A DNA stretch of 64,000 bases from the NCBI RefSeq assembly GCF_000805385.1, contig NZ_JTJW01000009.1, positions 124,001 to 188,000 on the forward strand, in the 5' to 3' direction. Position numbers and translations under genes: made by a program. This document shows positions 1 to 10,413 of this stretch, piece after piece. This DNA is from Mycolicibacterium setense (GTDB lineage: Bacteria; Actinomycetota; Actinomycetes; Mycobacteriales; Mycobacteriaceae). A model generated the notes under the pieces. It worked only from the letters and a program-made list of their open reading frames with translations. It was not told where the DNA came from and made no database searches. Every line of letters begins with the position of its first letter. Positions within the stretch are counted from its first letter, which is position 1.

Positions 1-1027
1 CGTCGCCGAGGAGCTCCGCGACATTCGTCGGCGCATACCCCGTCGCGTACACGATGGCGTCGCAGTCCAGAGTCTCCCGTGACCCGTCGACCAGTGCGGT
101 GACCGTCACCTGAACACCGTCAGCGTGCTCCTCGACCCTCGAGATGATCGATGCCTTGTGCATGTGCAGCCGCCGGTCAGCAGCCACCAGCTCGGCGTAC
201 TCCCTGTCGTACAGATCCGCGATCAACTCCGGTTCCACCGCCGAGTAGTTAGACGAACGGTGATAGTCGAGGAGGCGTTGGCGGACCTGCTCGTCGGCGC
301 CATAGAACACATCGACCGCCGACGGGTCGAACATCCGGTTGGCGAACGCACTGTCATCAGCCACGCTGTAGCCGTACCGCGCGAACACCGAATGCACCTG
401 GGCCCCGGCGAACCCGCGGTGCAGGTAGGCGACCACCTCCGCCGCGCTCTGCCCCGCACCGACGACCACGAACCGGCGCGGCGAGCGTGCGGGCAGGGCA
501 GCGACACCGCTGAGCAGACAATGACTGTGCCATTGGCGGAGACTCGGCCGCACACCGGCAGGCAATACCGGCCGCAAACCGACGCCCAGCACCAGAGCGC
601 CGGCCGAAAACCGCCGCCCGTCATCGGTATGGACCACAAATCCGTCATCCGAGGCGGCCACCGAGACCGCCCGGCTGCCATAACGAACTTCGTCTGCGAA
701 ATGCCCTGCCGCCCACTCCAGGTAGTCGTGGAATTCCAGCCGGCTGGGAAACACGTTGTGCCGGCCGATGAAGTCGACGAGCCGCCCGCGTTCGCTGAGA
801 TAGTTGACAAAGGTGAAGTTGCTCTTGGCATTCCGGAGGGTGACCAGGTCCTTGAGGAACGGGATCTGCATGCGCGCACCCGGCAGCAGCATGTCCCGGT
901 GCCAGCCGAACCGCGGCTGGGCCTCGAGAAATGTCGCACGCGTGGCCTGTTCGGCCAGTGCGATCGCCAAAGCGAGGTTGGACGGGCCGAATCCGATGCC
1001 CAGCAACGGCAGTTCAGGTCTGGACAT
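1..1027 (-). CDS. L-ornithine/L-lysine N-monooxygenase (MbtG/IucD/PvdA type), 3' end beyond window
   Basis: An FAD/NADPH flavoenzyme family that hydroxylates the side-chain amine of ornithine or lysine, usually for hydroxamate siderophores. The reading frame stays open on the minus strand from an ATG at 1025-1027 to the window edge (342 codons seen, C-terminus missing). The N-terminus carries the FAD motif GIGFGPSNLALA. The stretches FLKDLVTLR and YLSERGRL are typical of the family. A second nucleotide-binding motif, VVVGAGQSAAEV, lies near the middle, and an ATGYAP-like motif sits near the edge. The start overlaps the last 14 bp of the upstream acyltransferase gene, so the two are very likely co-translated. 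No Shine-Dalgarno is obvious before the ATG. The substrate (ornithine, lysine or another diamine) cannot be told from sequence alone. Confidence 0.85.
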   Translation of the reverse strand, partial: MSRPELPLLGIGFGPSNLALAIALAEQATRATFLEAQPRFGWHRDMLLPGARMQIPFLKDLVTLRNAKSNFTFVNYLSERGRLVDFIGRHNVFPSRLEFHDYLEWAAGHFADEVRYGSRAVSVAASDDGFVVHTDDGRRFSAGALVLGVGLRPVLPAGVRPSLRQWHSHCLLSGVAALPARSPRRFVVVGAGQSAAEVVAYLHRGFAGAQVHSVFARYGYSVADDSAFANRMFDPSAVDVFYGADEQVRQRLLDYHRSSNYSAVEPELIADLYDREYAELVAADRRLHMHKASIISRVEEHADGVQVTVTALVDGSRETLDCDAIVYATGYAPTNVAELLGD

Positions 1028-1844
1028 GGGTGCGGGTCAACCGTTGCAGGTAGTTCTCCCGCACCATGTCCCGGTTGATCAGGACGACAAAGTCGGCCAT
1101 GTCGAAATCCGGGTCATAGGACGGCTCACCGCAGATCACCCCGCCGATCCGCAGACTGCCCGCCACCATCGGCGGTAGCCTCACCCGACCAGGGTCGGGC
1201 AGCTCATCAAGACTCAACCCATTGACGCGCACAGGGTTTCGTGGCGTCACCCGGTACTCGCCGGGTGCGCAGCTACCGCTGAGCGCGGCATCGCGCACCC
1301 CCCGCACCAACGCGCCGCGGGGACCACCGTCCTCCATCCGCACCGACAGACATCCGATCGCCCACTCGTATCCGGTCAAATCCTGGTAGCGCAGGATCCC
1401 CGACCACAGCAGCGCCACCACAGCTCCGCTTCGATGGTCCGGATGCACGCTCACCCGGCCCAGTTCGACCAGCGACGGCCGCAGCCGATCCAGCCCGGGG
1501 CTCATGTCGAAGATGGTGTCGGCGAACACTCCGCCCGCAGCCAGCGCTCCGTCCGGCGGGAGCAAGCGGTAGCAGCCCACGATCTGGCCCGTAGTCTCAT
1601 CCCTGGCGAGCAGATGGTTGCTGTGCGGATCGAACTGGTCGACGTCGATCATCTGACCCGTCAGTGGTCCGCGAACGGCCTGCGGCAGCGTCGCCCCCAT
1701 CTCCTCGGCGAAGGTCTGGTAGCGCAACCGTTGAGCCGCTTCGATCTCGGCGGAGTCGGTGGAGATCAAGATTGTGTAGCGGCCGGTGTCGGCCGCTGAA
1801 ATCAGAACTGCCCCACCCTCCATAGTTTGCGAAAGTAGACGCAT
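1014..1844 (-). CDS. GNAT-superfamily acyltransferase (OlsB/hemolysin-like)
   Basis: 276 residues. The fold signature is that of the acyl-homoserine-lactone-synthase-like GNATs that include the ornithine lipid N-acyltransferase OlsB. YTILISTDSAEIEAAQRLRY opens the domain, VDQFDPHSNHLLARD and IVGCYRLLPP form the central strands, and VELGRVSVHPDHR is the acyl-CoA/ACP-binding region. The C-terminal third (LPPMVAGSLRIGG...DFDMADFVVLI) matches the usual end of this family. A second in-frame ATG seven codons in could be the start. The gene overlaps the N-monooxygenase by 14 bp, which suggests that acylation and N-hydroxylation act on the same amine-bearing substrate. The family call is secure; the donor and acceptor are inference. 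Confidence 0.75.
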   Translation of the reverse strand: MRLLSQTMEGGAVLISAADTGRYTILISTDSAEIEAAQRLRYQTFAEEMGATLPQAVRGPLTGQMIDVDQFDPHSNHLLARDETTGQIVGCYRLLPPDGALAAGGVFADTIFDMSPGLDRLRPSLVELGRVSVHPDHRSGAVVALLWSGILRYQDLTGYEWAIGCLSVRMEDGGPRGALVRGVRDAALSGSCAPGEYRVTPRNPVRVNGLSLDELPDPGRVRLPPMVAGSLRIGGVICGEPSYDPDFDMADFVVLINRDMVRENYLQRLTRTHVQT

Positions 1845-1898
1845 CGCCGTCGTCCTGCACGATATTTCGCGATACCGCGTCGAACAGTGACGCCGACG

Positions 1899-3335
1899 TC
1901 AATCTCGCGCGTCGACAACCTCAGCAACGATCTCCTGACGGCGGCCCACCGCGATCAACACCGCGACCAGAATCAGTCCGGCGGTCGCCGACCCGGACGC
2001 CGCGACCAGGGTCGCCTGCATCCCGGCGGCGCTGGCTTCCCGTGCCGCCGGATCGATCGCAGGCAGCGCCGCCCCGACGTCACCGGCGTGACTACTGAAC
2101 AGCGCCCCGAGACCGGCCACACCGGCGACGATGCCGACCTGACGGACCGTACTGACTGTGCCCGTTGCCATTCCGGCGTCCTCGACGCTCACGAACCGCA
2201 GCGCGGCCTCCGACGTCAATGCCGCCAGTCCGCCGAGGCCGAGCCCCGCCACGATCGAGCCACCGATGAAATGCGTCCACGCTGTCATCGCCGAAACACC
2301 GGTCATCAACCACAGCCCTGCTGCGATCAACGCGGCACCGGCCGGGATCACCAGCGGCACCGGCACCCGCCGGGCCGCCACCATGGCCAGCGGGGCACCC
2401 GCCACGATCGACACAGTCAGTGGCAGTGCCCGCAGACCGGCCTCAAATGCACTGAACCCCAGGGTGTTCATGAAGTACAACGCCAGGTAGTTGGTCGCGG
2501 CCATCAGCGTGGCCGCGGCCACGAAGGCCGCCAGCGCCACCCCGGCGAAACCGGGCCTGCGCAGCATCGCCAGATCCAGCATGGGCTCGGCGACCCGCGT
2601 CTCCCACCACCCGAAGACCACGAGCGTGATGACGCAGAACGCACTCAAACCGGCCAACAGCGGTCCGCGCCAGTCGTACCGGTCGCCTTCGATCAGCACG
2701 TAAACTCCGGCGAACAGCGCAGCGGACAGCAGCATGGTGCCCACGCCGTCCACCGGGCGGGCTTGCGCAGCACGGTTTTCCGGGATGTAGCGAGCGCCGA
2801 TCACCAACGCGGCCACCCCGATCGGGACATTGACCATGAAGATCGCCGGCCAGCCGAAGCCGTCCACCAGGGCGCCCCCGAGCAGCGGACCCACCGCCCC
2901 ACCCGCGCCCATCACCGCGCCGTATGTGGCGATCGCGCCGGACCGGCCCCGTCCCGGCGGGTACACCGCAGCGACCAGTGGCAACGAAACGCCCAGGAGC
3001 ACTGCTCCGGCCGCGCCTTGGACGGCCCGAGTGGCGTTGAGCATCTCGATCGTCGTGGCCAGTGCACACCCGAGAGAGGCCAGCGTGAACACCGTCATCC
3101 CGCCGAGGTACAGCCGACGGCGGCCGATCCGGTCACCCACCGTTGCGGCGGTCAGCAACAGCGCCGCCATCGGTAGCGCGTAACCGTCGACGACCCACTG
3201 CAGCCCGCTCAGCCGGGCACCGAGTGTGGACTGGATATCGGCGAGTGCCGCAGACACGATCGTCATGTCGAGCAACAGCATGAACACCGCCAGGCAGACC
3301 GCCAGCAGCGTCAGATGCGGGCGGCGCTCCGTCAC
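1899..3335 (-). CDS. MFS transporter, DHA2 (EmrB/QacA) 14-TM drug efflux type
   Basis: About 478 residues with the layout of 14-helix proton-driven exporters. The first helix contains LLLDMTIVSAAL, the family's membrane-embedded Asp motif. LQWVVDGYALPMAALLL (motif for helix 2) is followed by the loop motif GDRIGRRRLY. GAVMGAGGAVGPLLGG is the antiporter motif C in helix 5. I chose GTG 3333-3335 because it overlaps the TGA of the upstream acyltransferase gene as GTGA. A frame extension 11 codons upstream exists but lies inside that gene. It is the third member of the deaD - acyltransferase - MFS unit, so it probably exports a product linked to the acyltransferase. The substrate is unknown. Confidence 0.85.
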   Translation of the reverse strand: MTERRPHLTLLAVCLAVFMLLLDMTIVSAALADIQSTLGARLSGLQWVVDGYALPMAALLLTAATVGDRIGRRRLYLGGMTVFTLASLGCALATTIEMLNATRAVQGAAGAVLLGVSLPLVAAVYPPGRGRSGAIATYGAVMGAGGAVGPLLGGALVDGFGWPAIFMVNVPIGVAALVIGARYIPENRAAQARPVDGVGTMLLSAALFAGVYVLIEGDRYDWRGPLLAGLSAFCVITLVVFGWWETRVAEPMLDLAMLRRPGFAGVALAAFVAAATLMAATNYLALYFMNTLGFSAFEAGLRALPLTVSIVAGAPLAMVAARRVPVPLVIPAGAALIAAGLWLMTGVSAMTAWTHFIGGSIVAGLGLGGLAALTSEAALRFVSVEDAGMATGTVSTVRQVGIVAGVAGLGALFSSHAGDVGAALPAIDPAAREASAAGMQATLVAASGSATAGLILVAVLIAVGRRQEIVAEVVDARD

Positions 3336-4515
3336 GAACGGACCCGCGTGAACCTGTGCAACAGCCACGCTGCCGGAATGGTGAACACCATCGTGAGCAC
3401 GAACAGGCTGAACATCGACCCGGTGTAGACCGGATCGCGCATCACCTCGACCATCACCAGTTCCATAATCATCAGGTGGATCAGGAAGATCTCGTAGGAG
3501 ATCTCACCGAGAAAGACCATCGGTCGCGACGCCAGAAACCGGTTGTACCAACCACGGTCACCGAGCGCCGGCGGCGCAACCAACAAAGCTGCGATGACCG
3601 CGTAGAAGAACGTCTTGAACAACGCCTCGCTCAACTTGGCCGGCGACGTGGTCGGCTCCCCCGCGATCGGCGTCGACGCGATGAAATAACACACCACCGC
3701 CAACGGCACACACACCATGGCGTAGCCACGGACCTTGAGCTGCCCCAGCACCGTCAGCGCCATCCCCGCCACGAACCACGCCAGGTAGGTGGGCAGCCAA
3801 AGCCGGGCGCCATCAGGCAGATTCAGCGAATCGTGCACGATCGTCAGCCATATCGGCGACACCGCGGCGAACAACGCCAAACCGAAGAACAACAACCCCG
3901 GCCGCCAGCGTCGCCGGCACAGCACCACCATCAACAGGTAGGCCATCAGCGGCAGCACCACGTAGAACGCCGCCTCCACCGCCAAGCTCCACATCTGGGT
4001 CAACCCCTGATGAAGGTAGGAGAACAGATAGTTGTCGGTGTAGATCTGGGTCAGCGTCAGATTGCGGAACAGCCCGATCCAGGTGTGCCCGGGATTCGGC
4101 CCCCCGGTACGAAAGTGATAGAGCAGGTAGGCGATCAGCACCGCCACCACGTAGGCCGGCATGATGCGTCGCACCCGGTGCCAGGCATAGCGGCGCACCG
4201 ACGGCCAAGCGTCACCTGTGGCCGCGGCTGGATCTGATTCGCGGCTCGCCGCGGCCTTCACCCACGGCCGGAACAACAGGAAACCGCTCAGCACGAAGAA
4301 AATCGGCACACCGATCTCGGCACGCGAATACACCAGGCCCAGATATCCCTGCGGGTACTTCCCAGTGGTGTAGGCCGCGTGCGTCACCACCACCAGAATG
4401 GCGGCCACCGCGCGGATTCCGGTCAGTGCGGCGACGCGCGTCGAAGCGGAGGCCCCCGCGTCTACCGACTCAAGACCCCCCTGATCCGCCGGCCCCGTCA
4501 CGCTTCTGGAGACCG

Positions 4516-4519
<4 letters not shown>
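3332..4519 (-). CDS. Acyltransferase family 3 membrane protein (Rv1254-like)
   Basis: 395 residues. An integral membrane O-acyltransferase of the OafA/NodX type, which acetylates or acylates cell-surface sugars, lipids or antibiotics. Visible family signatures are LTGIRAVAAILVVVTHAAY near residue 32 (with the key His), FFVLSGFLLFRPW near 75, and LGEISYEIFLIHL near 345. About ten hydrophobic helices are evident. The start is GTG, sharing GTGA with the deaD stop, and the 3' end shares GTGA with the MFS gene. The three genes should therefore be translated together. The position next to deaD is the same as in M. tuberculosis. Confidence 0.88.
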
Positions 4520-6279
<1,760 letters not shown>

Positions 6280-6366
6280 CGGTTCAGAAGTCTAGTGCCA
6301 ATCGGACGGAATCCCGGCCGCGCGCCTGCACAAACCCGCCACGGGGCCACGGTAGGTTGCCCAACT

Positions 6367-6927
6367 GTGAAACGGGTCGCAACGTTCGCGACGGCGCCAG
6401 GGGCCATCTTGGCAGCCGCGCTCACGCTCACGGCGTGCGGATCAGGAGATTCCACCGTCTCCAAAACCCCTGACTCCGGACCCGGCCCCGCGCCGACCTC
6501 GGTGTCCGCACCTGTCGCCAAGGCCGCGCCGACCTCGGCACCACCACAGGCCGATCCGTGCGCGGTGAACCTGGCCGCCCCGGAGATCGCCAAGGCCGTC
6601 TCCGAGCTGCCTCGGGACCCGCGCAGCAACCAGGCTTGGAGCCCCGAGCCCCTCGCGGGCAACTACAACGAGTGCGCCCAGCTGTCTGCGGTGATCGTGC
6701 GGGCCAACACCAACTCAGAACACCCCAACACCCGGGCCGTCCTGTTTCACCTCGGCAAGTTCATCCCCACCGGGGTTCCCGACACGTACGGCTTCAACGG
6801 CATCGACAAGACAGCCACCACCGGCGACACCGTGGCACTGCAGTACTCCGGCGGACTCCACGGACTGGCCAGCACGGTGAAGTTCCGCTGGAACGGCGGC
6901 GGTGTGGAGTTGATGGGCAACATCTAG
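6367..6927 (+). CDS. lprE: Lipoprotein LprE
   Basis: 186 residues from GTG at 6367. A short basic start (VKRVATF) is followed by a hydrophobic stretch and the lipobox LTAC (Cys near residue 23), so the mature protein is predicted to be lipid-anchored outside the membrane. A Gly/Ser/Pro/Ala-rich linker precedes a compact domain of about 130 residues that begins with DPCAVNLAAPEIAKAV. The fold is not recognisable by eye. Its position opposite deaD matches M. tuberculosis lprE (Rv1252c). Longer upstream frame extension is antisense to deaD and should be ignored. The molecular role is unknown. Confidence 0.85.
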   Translation: MKRVATFATAPGAILAAALTLTACGSGDSTVSKTPDSGPGPAPTSVSAPVAKAAPTSAPPQADPCAVNLAAPEIAKAVSELPRDPRSNQAWSPEPLAGNYNECAQLSAVIVRANTNSEHPNTRAVLFHLGKFIPTGVPDTYGFNGIDKTATTGDTVALQYSGGLHGLASTVKFRWNGGGVELMGNI

Positions 6928-6978
6928 CTTTTCGCGCCAGAGACGCAAAGTGTCGGCGCCCTCACCTACAGTGGCAGC

Positions 6979-9900
6979 GTGTTCGTCACCGACGACGGCC
7001 CGTCGGGGCCGACCGTCATCTACAGCGCCTCGGACCTGGCCGCGGCGGCCCGCTGCGAGTACGCCCTGCTGCGTTCGTTCGACGCACAGCTGGGCCGTGG
7101 CCCAGCGGTGTCGTCCGACGACGAATTACTCGCTCGCACCGCACAACTCGGCACCGAACACGAGCAGCGCCACCTGGAACAGTTACGAACCGACGCGGGA
7201 CCGTCTGAGGTGACCGTGATCGGCCGGCCCAGTTACACAGTGGCCGGGCTGAGCGCCGCCGCCGGGGCCACCCTGGAGGCCGCGCGGCGTCGCGACCCGG
7301 TGATCTATCAGGCGGCGATGTTCGACGGCCGGTTTGCCGGGTTCGCCGATTTCCTGATCTGGGACGGTGACCGCTACCGCCTGCGGGACACCAAACTTTC
7401 CCGCTCGGTGAAGGTCGAGGCGCTGCTTCAGCTGGCCGCCTACGCCGACGTGCTGTCGCGCGCCGGCGTGCCGGTGGCCGATGAGGTCGACCTGGTCCTC
7501 GGCGACGGCGGGATGTCCAGCTACCGCGTCGCCGAACTGCTCGCGGTGTACCGGCCGCGGCGCACCGCCCTGCAGGCACTGCTCGACGGTCATCTGGCCG
7601 GCGGCGCCGCCGTGCGCTGGTCCGACGACACGGTGCGGGCATGTTTCGGCTGCGGTGAGTGCGAGCAACAGATCCGCGCCACCGACGACCTGTTCCTCGT
7701 CGCCGGAATTCGGTCCGGGCAGCGCGCCCGGCTCATCGAGGCCGGTGTCACCACCACCCGTCAATTGGCCGACCACACCGATGCGGTGCCCGGGTTGGCC
7801 CAGCGCACCCTCACTGCGCTCAGGGGCCAGGCCCGCCTTCAAGTGGCGCCGCAGCCAGATGGCAAGCCGCCGTATGAGGTCATCGATCCGCAACCACTGA
7901 TGCTGCTGCCGGATCCGGACAAGGGCGACCTGTTCTTCGACTACGAGGGCGACCCGTTGTGGACGGCCAACGGCCACGACTGGGGCCTGGAATACCTGTG
8001 GGGCGTCCTGGGCGCGGAGGGGAATTTCCAGCCGTTGTGGGCGCACGACCGGGCCAGCGAACGCCAGGTACTCATCGATTTCCTGGATCTGGTCCGCAAG
8101 CGGCGCAAGCGTTTTCCCAAGATGCACATCTACCACTACGCGCCCTATGAGCGCAGCACCCTGCTGCGGCTGGCCGGGCGCTACGGGGTGGGCGAGAACG
8201 ACGTCGACGACCTGCTGCGCAACGGCATCCTGGTCGACCTGCTCCCGTTGGTACGCAAGAGCATTCGCGTCGGCACCGAGAACTACAGCATCAAATCGCT
8301 GGAACCGCTGTACATGGGTAACGAGCTGCGCGACGGGGAGGTCACCAAGGCCACCGATTCGATCACCGAATACGCGCGCTACTGCGCACTGCGCGATGCC
8401 GGTCACCACGACGAGGCCGCCACCGTGCTCAAGGAGATCGAGGACTACAACCGCTACGACTGCCGGTCCACCCACCGATTGCGGGACTGGCTGATCAACC
8501 GGGCCTTCGAGGCGGGGGTGCCACCGCGCGGCCCACAACCGGTGCGCGACGGCGCGCCGATCGAGAAGGCCGACGCCGTCGACCGCAAGCTGCTGCGCTT
8601 CGCCGGCGACGGGGTGGAACCCCGAACGGCCGAGCAGCAGGCGGCGGCACTCGTCGCGGCAGCCCGCGGCTTCCACAAACGTGAGGACAAACCGTTCTGG
8701 TGGGGCCATTTCGACCGGCTCAACAATCCTGTCGACGAATGGGCCGACAGCACAGGCGTTTTCGTCGCCGACGAGGCTCAGGTGGTCACCGACTGGCACA
8801 TCCCGCCCCGAGCCCGTAAACCGCAGCGGCAGGTCCGGCTGACCGGCACCATCGACTCCGGCGAGCTGGGTACCGAGGTCTATGCGCTCTACACCGCGCC
8901 GGCCCCGGCCGGCCTGTCGGACGACCCGGACCGCCGCGGCTTCGGCAGCGCCGCCGTCATCGGCTGCGACAACCCGGATGCGCCGACCGAGGTGCTGATC
9001 ACCGAACGCCAGCCCACCGGCGGCGACGCGTTCACCCAGGTGCCGTTCGCGCTGACCCCCGGTCCGCCGATCAACACCCGCCCCTTGCAAGTGTCCATCG
9101 ACGGTACGGCGGCCACCGTGAGCGCGGGCCTGCCGACGCTTCCCGCCGACGCGGTGACCGACATCCTGCTGCGGCGCCCGCCACGCACCGTGAGCGGCCG
9201 GCCACTGCCCCGCACCGGCGAACCCGCCGCCGACATCACGGCGGCCCTGCTGGATCTGGATTGCTCGTACATCGCGGTACACGGGCCGCCGGGCACCGGC
9301 AAGACCCACACCTCGGCGCAGATCATCGCCCGGCTGGTCAACGAAAACGGTTGGCGCGTCGGCATTGTCGCACAGTCACATGCGGTGATCGAGCACCTGC
9401 TGGACCAGGTGCTCGACGCCGGCGTGGATGCGGCGCGGGTGGCCAAGAAACGCAAGGGCGCCGACCCGCGGTGGACCGAGATCGACCAGAACCACTACGC
9501 CTCGTTCATCGCCGACCACCCCGGATGCGTGATCGGAGGTACCGCATGGGATTTCGCGAACGAAGCGCGGGTACCGCGGCAATGCCTCGACTTGCTGGTG
9601 CTCGAAGAGGCCGGCCAGTTCAACCTCGCCAACACCATCGCGGTCGCACCGGCCGCGCGCAATCTGCTGCTCCTGGGCGATCCGCAGCAACTCCCCCAGG
9701 TCTGCCAGGGCACCCACCCCGCACCGGTCGATGATTCCGCGTTGGGCTGGCTGGTCGAGGGTGCACACACGTTGCCGGCCGATCGCGGCTATTTTCTGGA
9801 CTGCTCGTTCCGGATGCATCCGGCGGTATGCGGACCGGTGTCACGACTGTCGTATGACGGTCGGCTGCAGTCACACGAAAAGGTCAGTGCCGCACGCAAA

Positions 9901-10413
9901 CTCGACGGCATCGAACCCGGCGTTCGCGCCCTTGAGGTCGCACACCTCGGCAATTCGACCGACAGTCCCGAAGAAGCCGACGCGATCGTCGCGGCCATCA
10001 CCGGCCTGCTCGGCACCACGTGGACCGACGAGCACGGCAGCACGCCGCTGGGCCAGGACCACGTCCTGGTGGTGACGCCGTACAACGCCCAGGTGACCAC
10101 GGTGCGTCGAGCCCTCGACGCGGCGGGCCTGACCGAGGTGCAGGCCGGCACGGTGGACAAGTTCCAGGGCAGACAGGCGCCCGTCGTGTTCGTATCGATG
10201 ACGGCGTCCTCGGCGGCCGACGTGCCGCGCGGCATCGGGTTCCTGCTGAACCGCAACCGGCTCAACGTGGCGATCAGCCGGGCCAAATACGTCGCGTACA
10301 TCGTGCGCTCACCTCAGCTCACCGACTATCTGCCGGCTCAGCCCGACAGCCTCATCGCACTCGGCGCGTTCCTGGCCCTGACCGATCCTGTGATACACCC
10401 AATCCGTGACTGA
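6979..10413 (+). CDS. TM0106-type RecB-like nuclease fused to RNase H-like domain and SF1 helicase (Rv1251c-like)
   Basis: 1144 residues in three parts. (i) The N-terminal PD-(D/E)XK nuclease has FADF near 118, D137-T-K139 and LLQLAAYADVL. It is bracketed by Cys26 and Cys222, Cys225 and Cys228 (CFGCGEC), the one-plus-three cysteine layout of AddB/Cas4/Dna2-type iron-sulphur nucleases. (ii) A DEDD/RNase H-like domain covers about 300-510 (LFFDYEGDP..., IYHYAPYE..., YNRYDCRST). (iii) An SF1 (Upf1/Dna2-like) helicase has Walker A GPPGTGKT at 769-776, LVLEEAGQF, LGDPQQLPQ, TVDKFQG and NVAISRAK. The start is GTG; the 3' end overlaps the FAD oxidase gene by 8 bp. A role in DNA end or RNA/DNA processing is inference. 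Confidence 0.9.
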   Translation: MFVTDDGPSGPTVIYSASDLAAAARCEYALLRSFDAQLGRGPAVSSDDELLARTAQLGTEHEQRHLEQLRTDAGPSEVTVIGRPSYTVAGLSAAAGATLEAARRRDPVIYQAAMFDGRFAGFADFLIWDGDRYRLRDTKLSRSVKVEALLQLAAYADVLSRAGVPVADEVDLVLGDGGMSSYRVAELLAVYRPRRTALQALLDGHLAGGAAVRWSDDTVRACFGCGECEQQIRATDDLFLVAGIRSGQRARLIEAGVTTTRQLADHTDAVPGLAQRTLTALRGQARLQVAPQPDGKPPYEVIDPQPLMLLPDPDKGDLFFDYEGDPLWTANGHDWGLEYLWGVLGAEGNFQPLWAHDRASERQVLIDFLDLVRKRRKRFPKMHIYHYAPYERSTLLRLAGRYGVGENDVDDLLRNGILVDLLPLVRKSIRVGTENYSIKSLEPLYMGNELRDGEVTKATDSITEYARYCALRDAGHHDEAATVLKEIEDYNRYDCRSTHRLRDWLINRAFEAGVPPRGPQPVRDGAPIEKADAVDRKLLRFAGDGVEPRTAEQQAAALVAAARGFHKREDKPFWWGHFDRLNNPVDEWADSTGVFVADEAQVVTDWHIPPRARKPQRQVRLTGTIDSGELGTEVYALYTAPAPAGLSDDPDRRGFGSAAVIGCDNPDAPTEVLITERQPTGGDAFTQVPFALTPGPPINTRPLQVSIDGTAATVSAGLPTLPADAVTDILLRRPPRTVSGRPLPRTGEPAADITAALLDLDCSYIAVHGPPGTGKTHTSAQIIARLVNENGWRVGIVAQSHAVIEHLLDQVLDAGVDAARVAKKRKGADPRWTEIDQNHYASFIADHPGCVIGGTAWDFANEARVPRQCLDLLVLEEAGQFNLANTIAVAPAARNLLLLGDPQQLPQVCQGTHPAPVDDSALGWLVEGAHTLPADRGYFLDCSFRMHPAVCGPVSRLSYDGRLQSHEKVSAARKLDGIEPGVRALEVAHLGNSTDSPEEADAIVAAITGLLGTTWTDEHGSTPLGQDHVLVVTPYNAQVTTVRRALDAAGLTEVQAGTVDKFQGRQAPVVFVSMTASSAADVPRGIGFLLNRNRLNVAISRAKYVAYIVRSPQLTDYLPAQPDSLIALGAFLALTDPVIHPIRD

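Noticed and set aside
7183..9309. 708-codon minus-strand frame
   Set aside because: Antisense to the nuclease-helicase, whose motifs are all intact on the plus strand.
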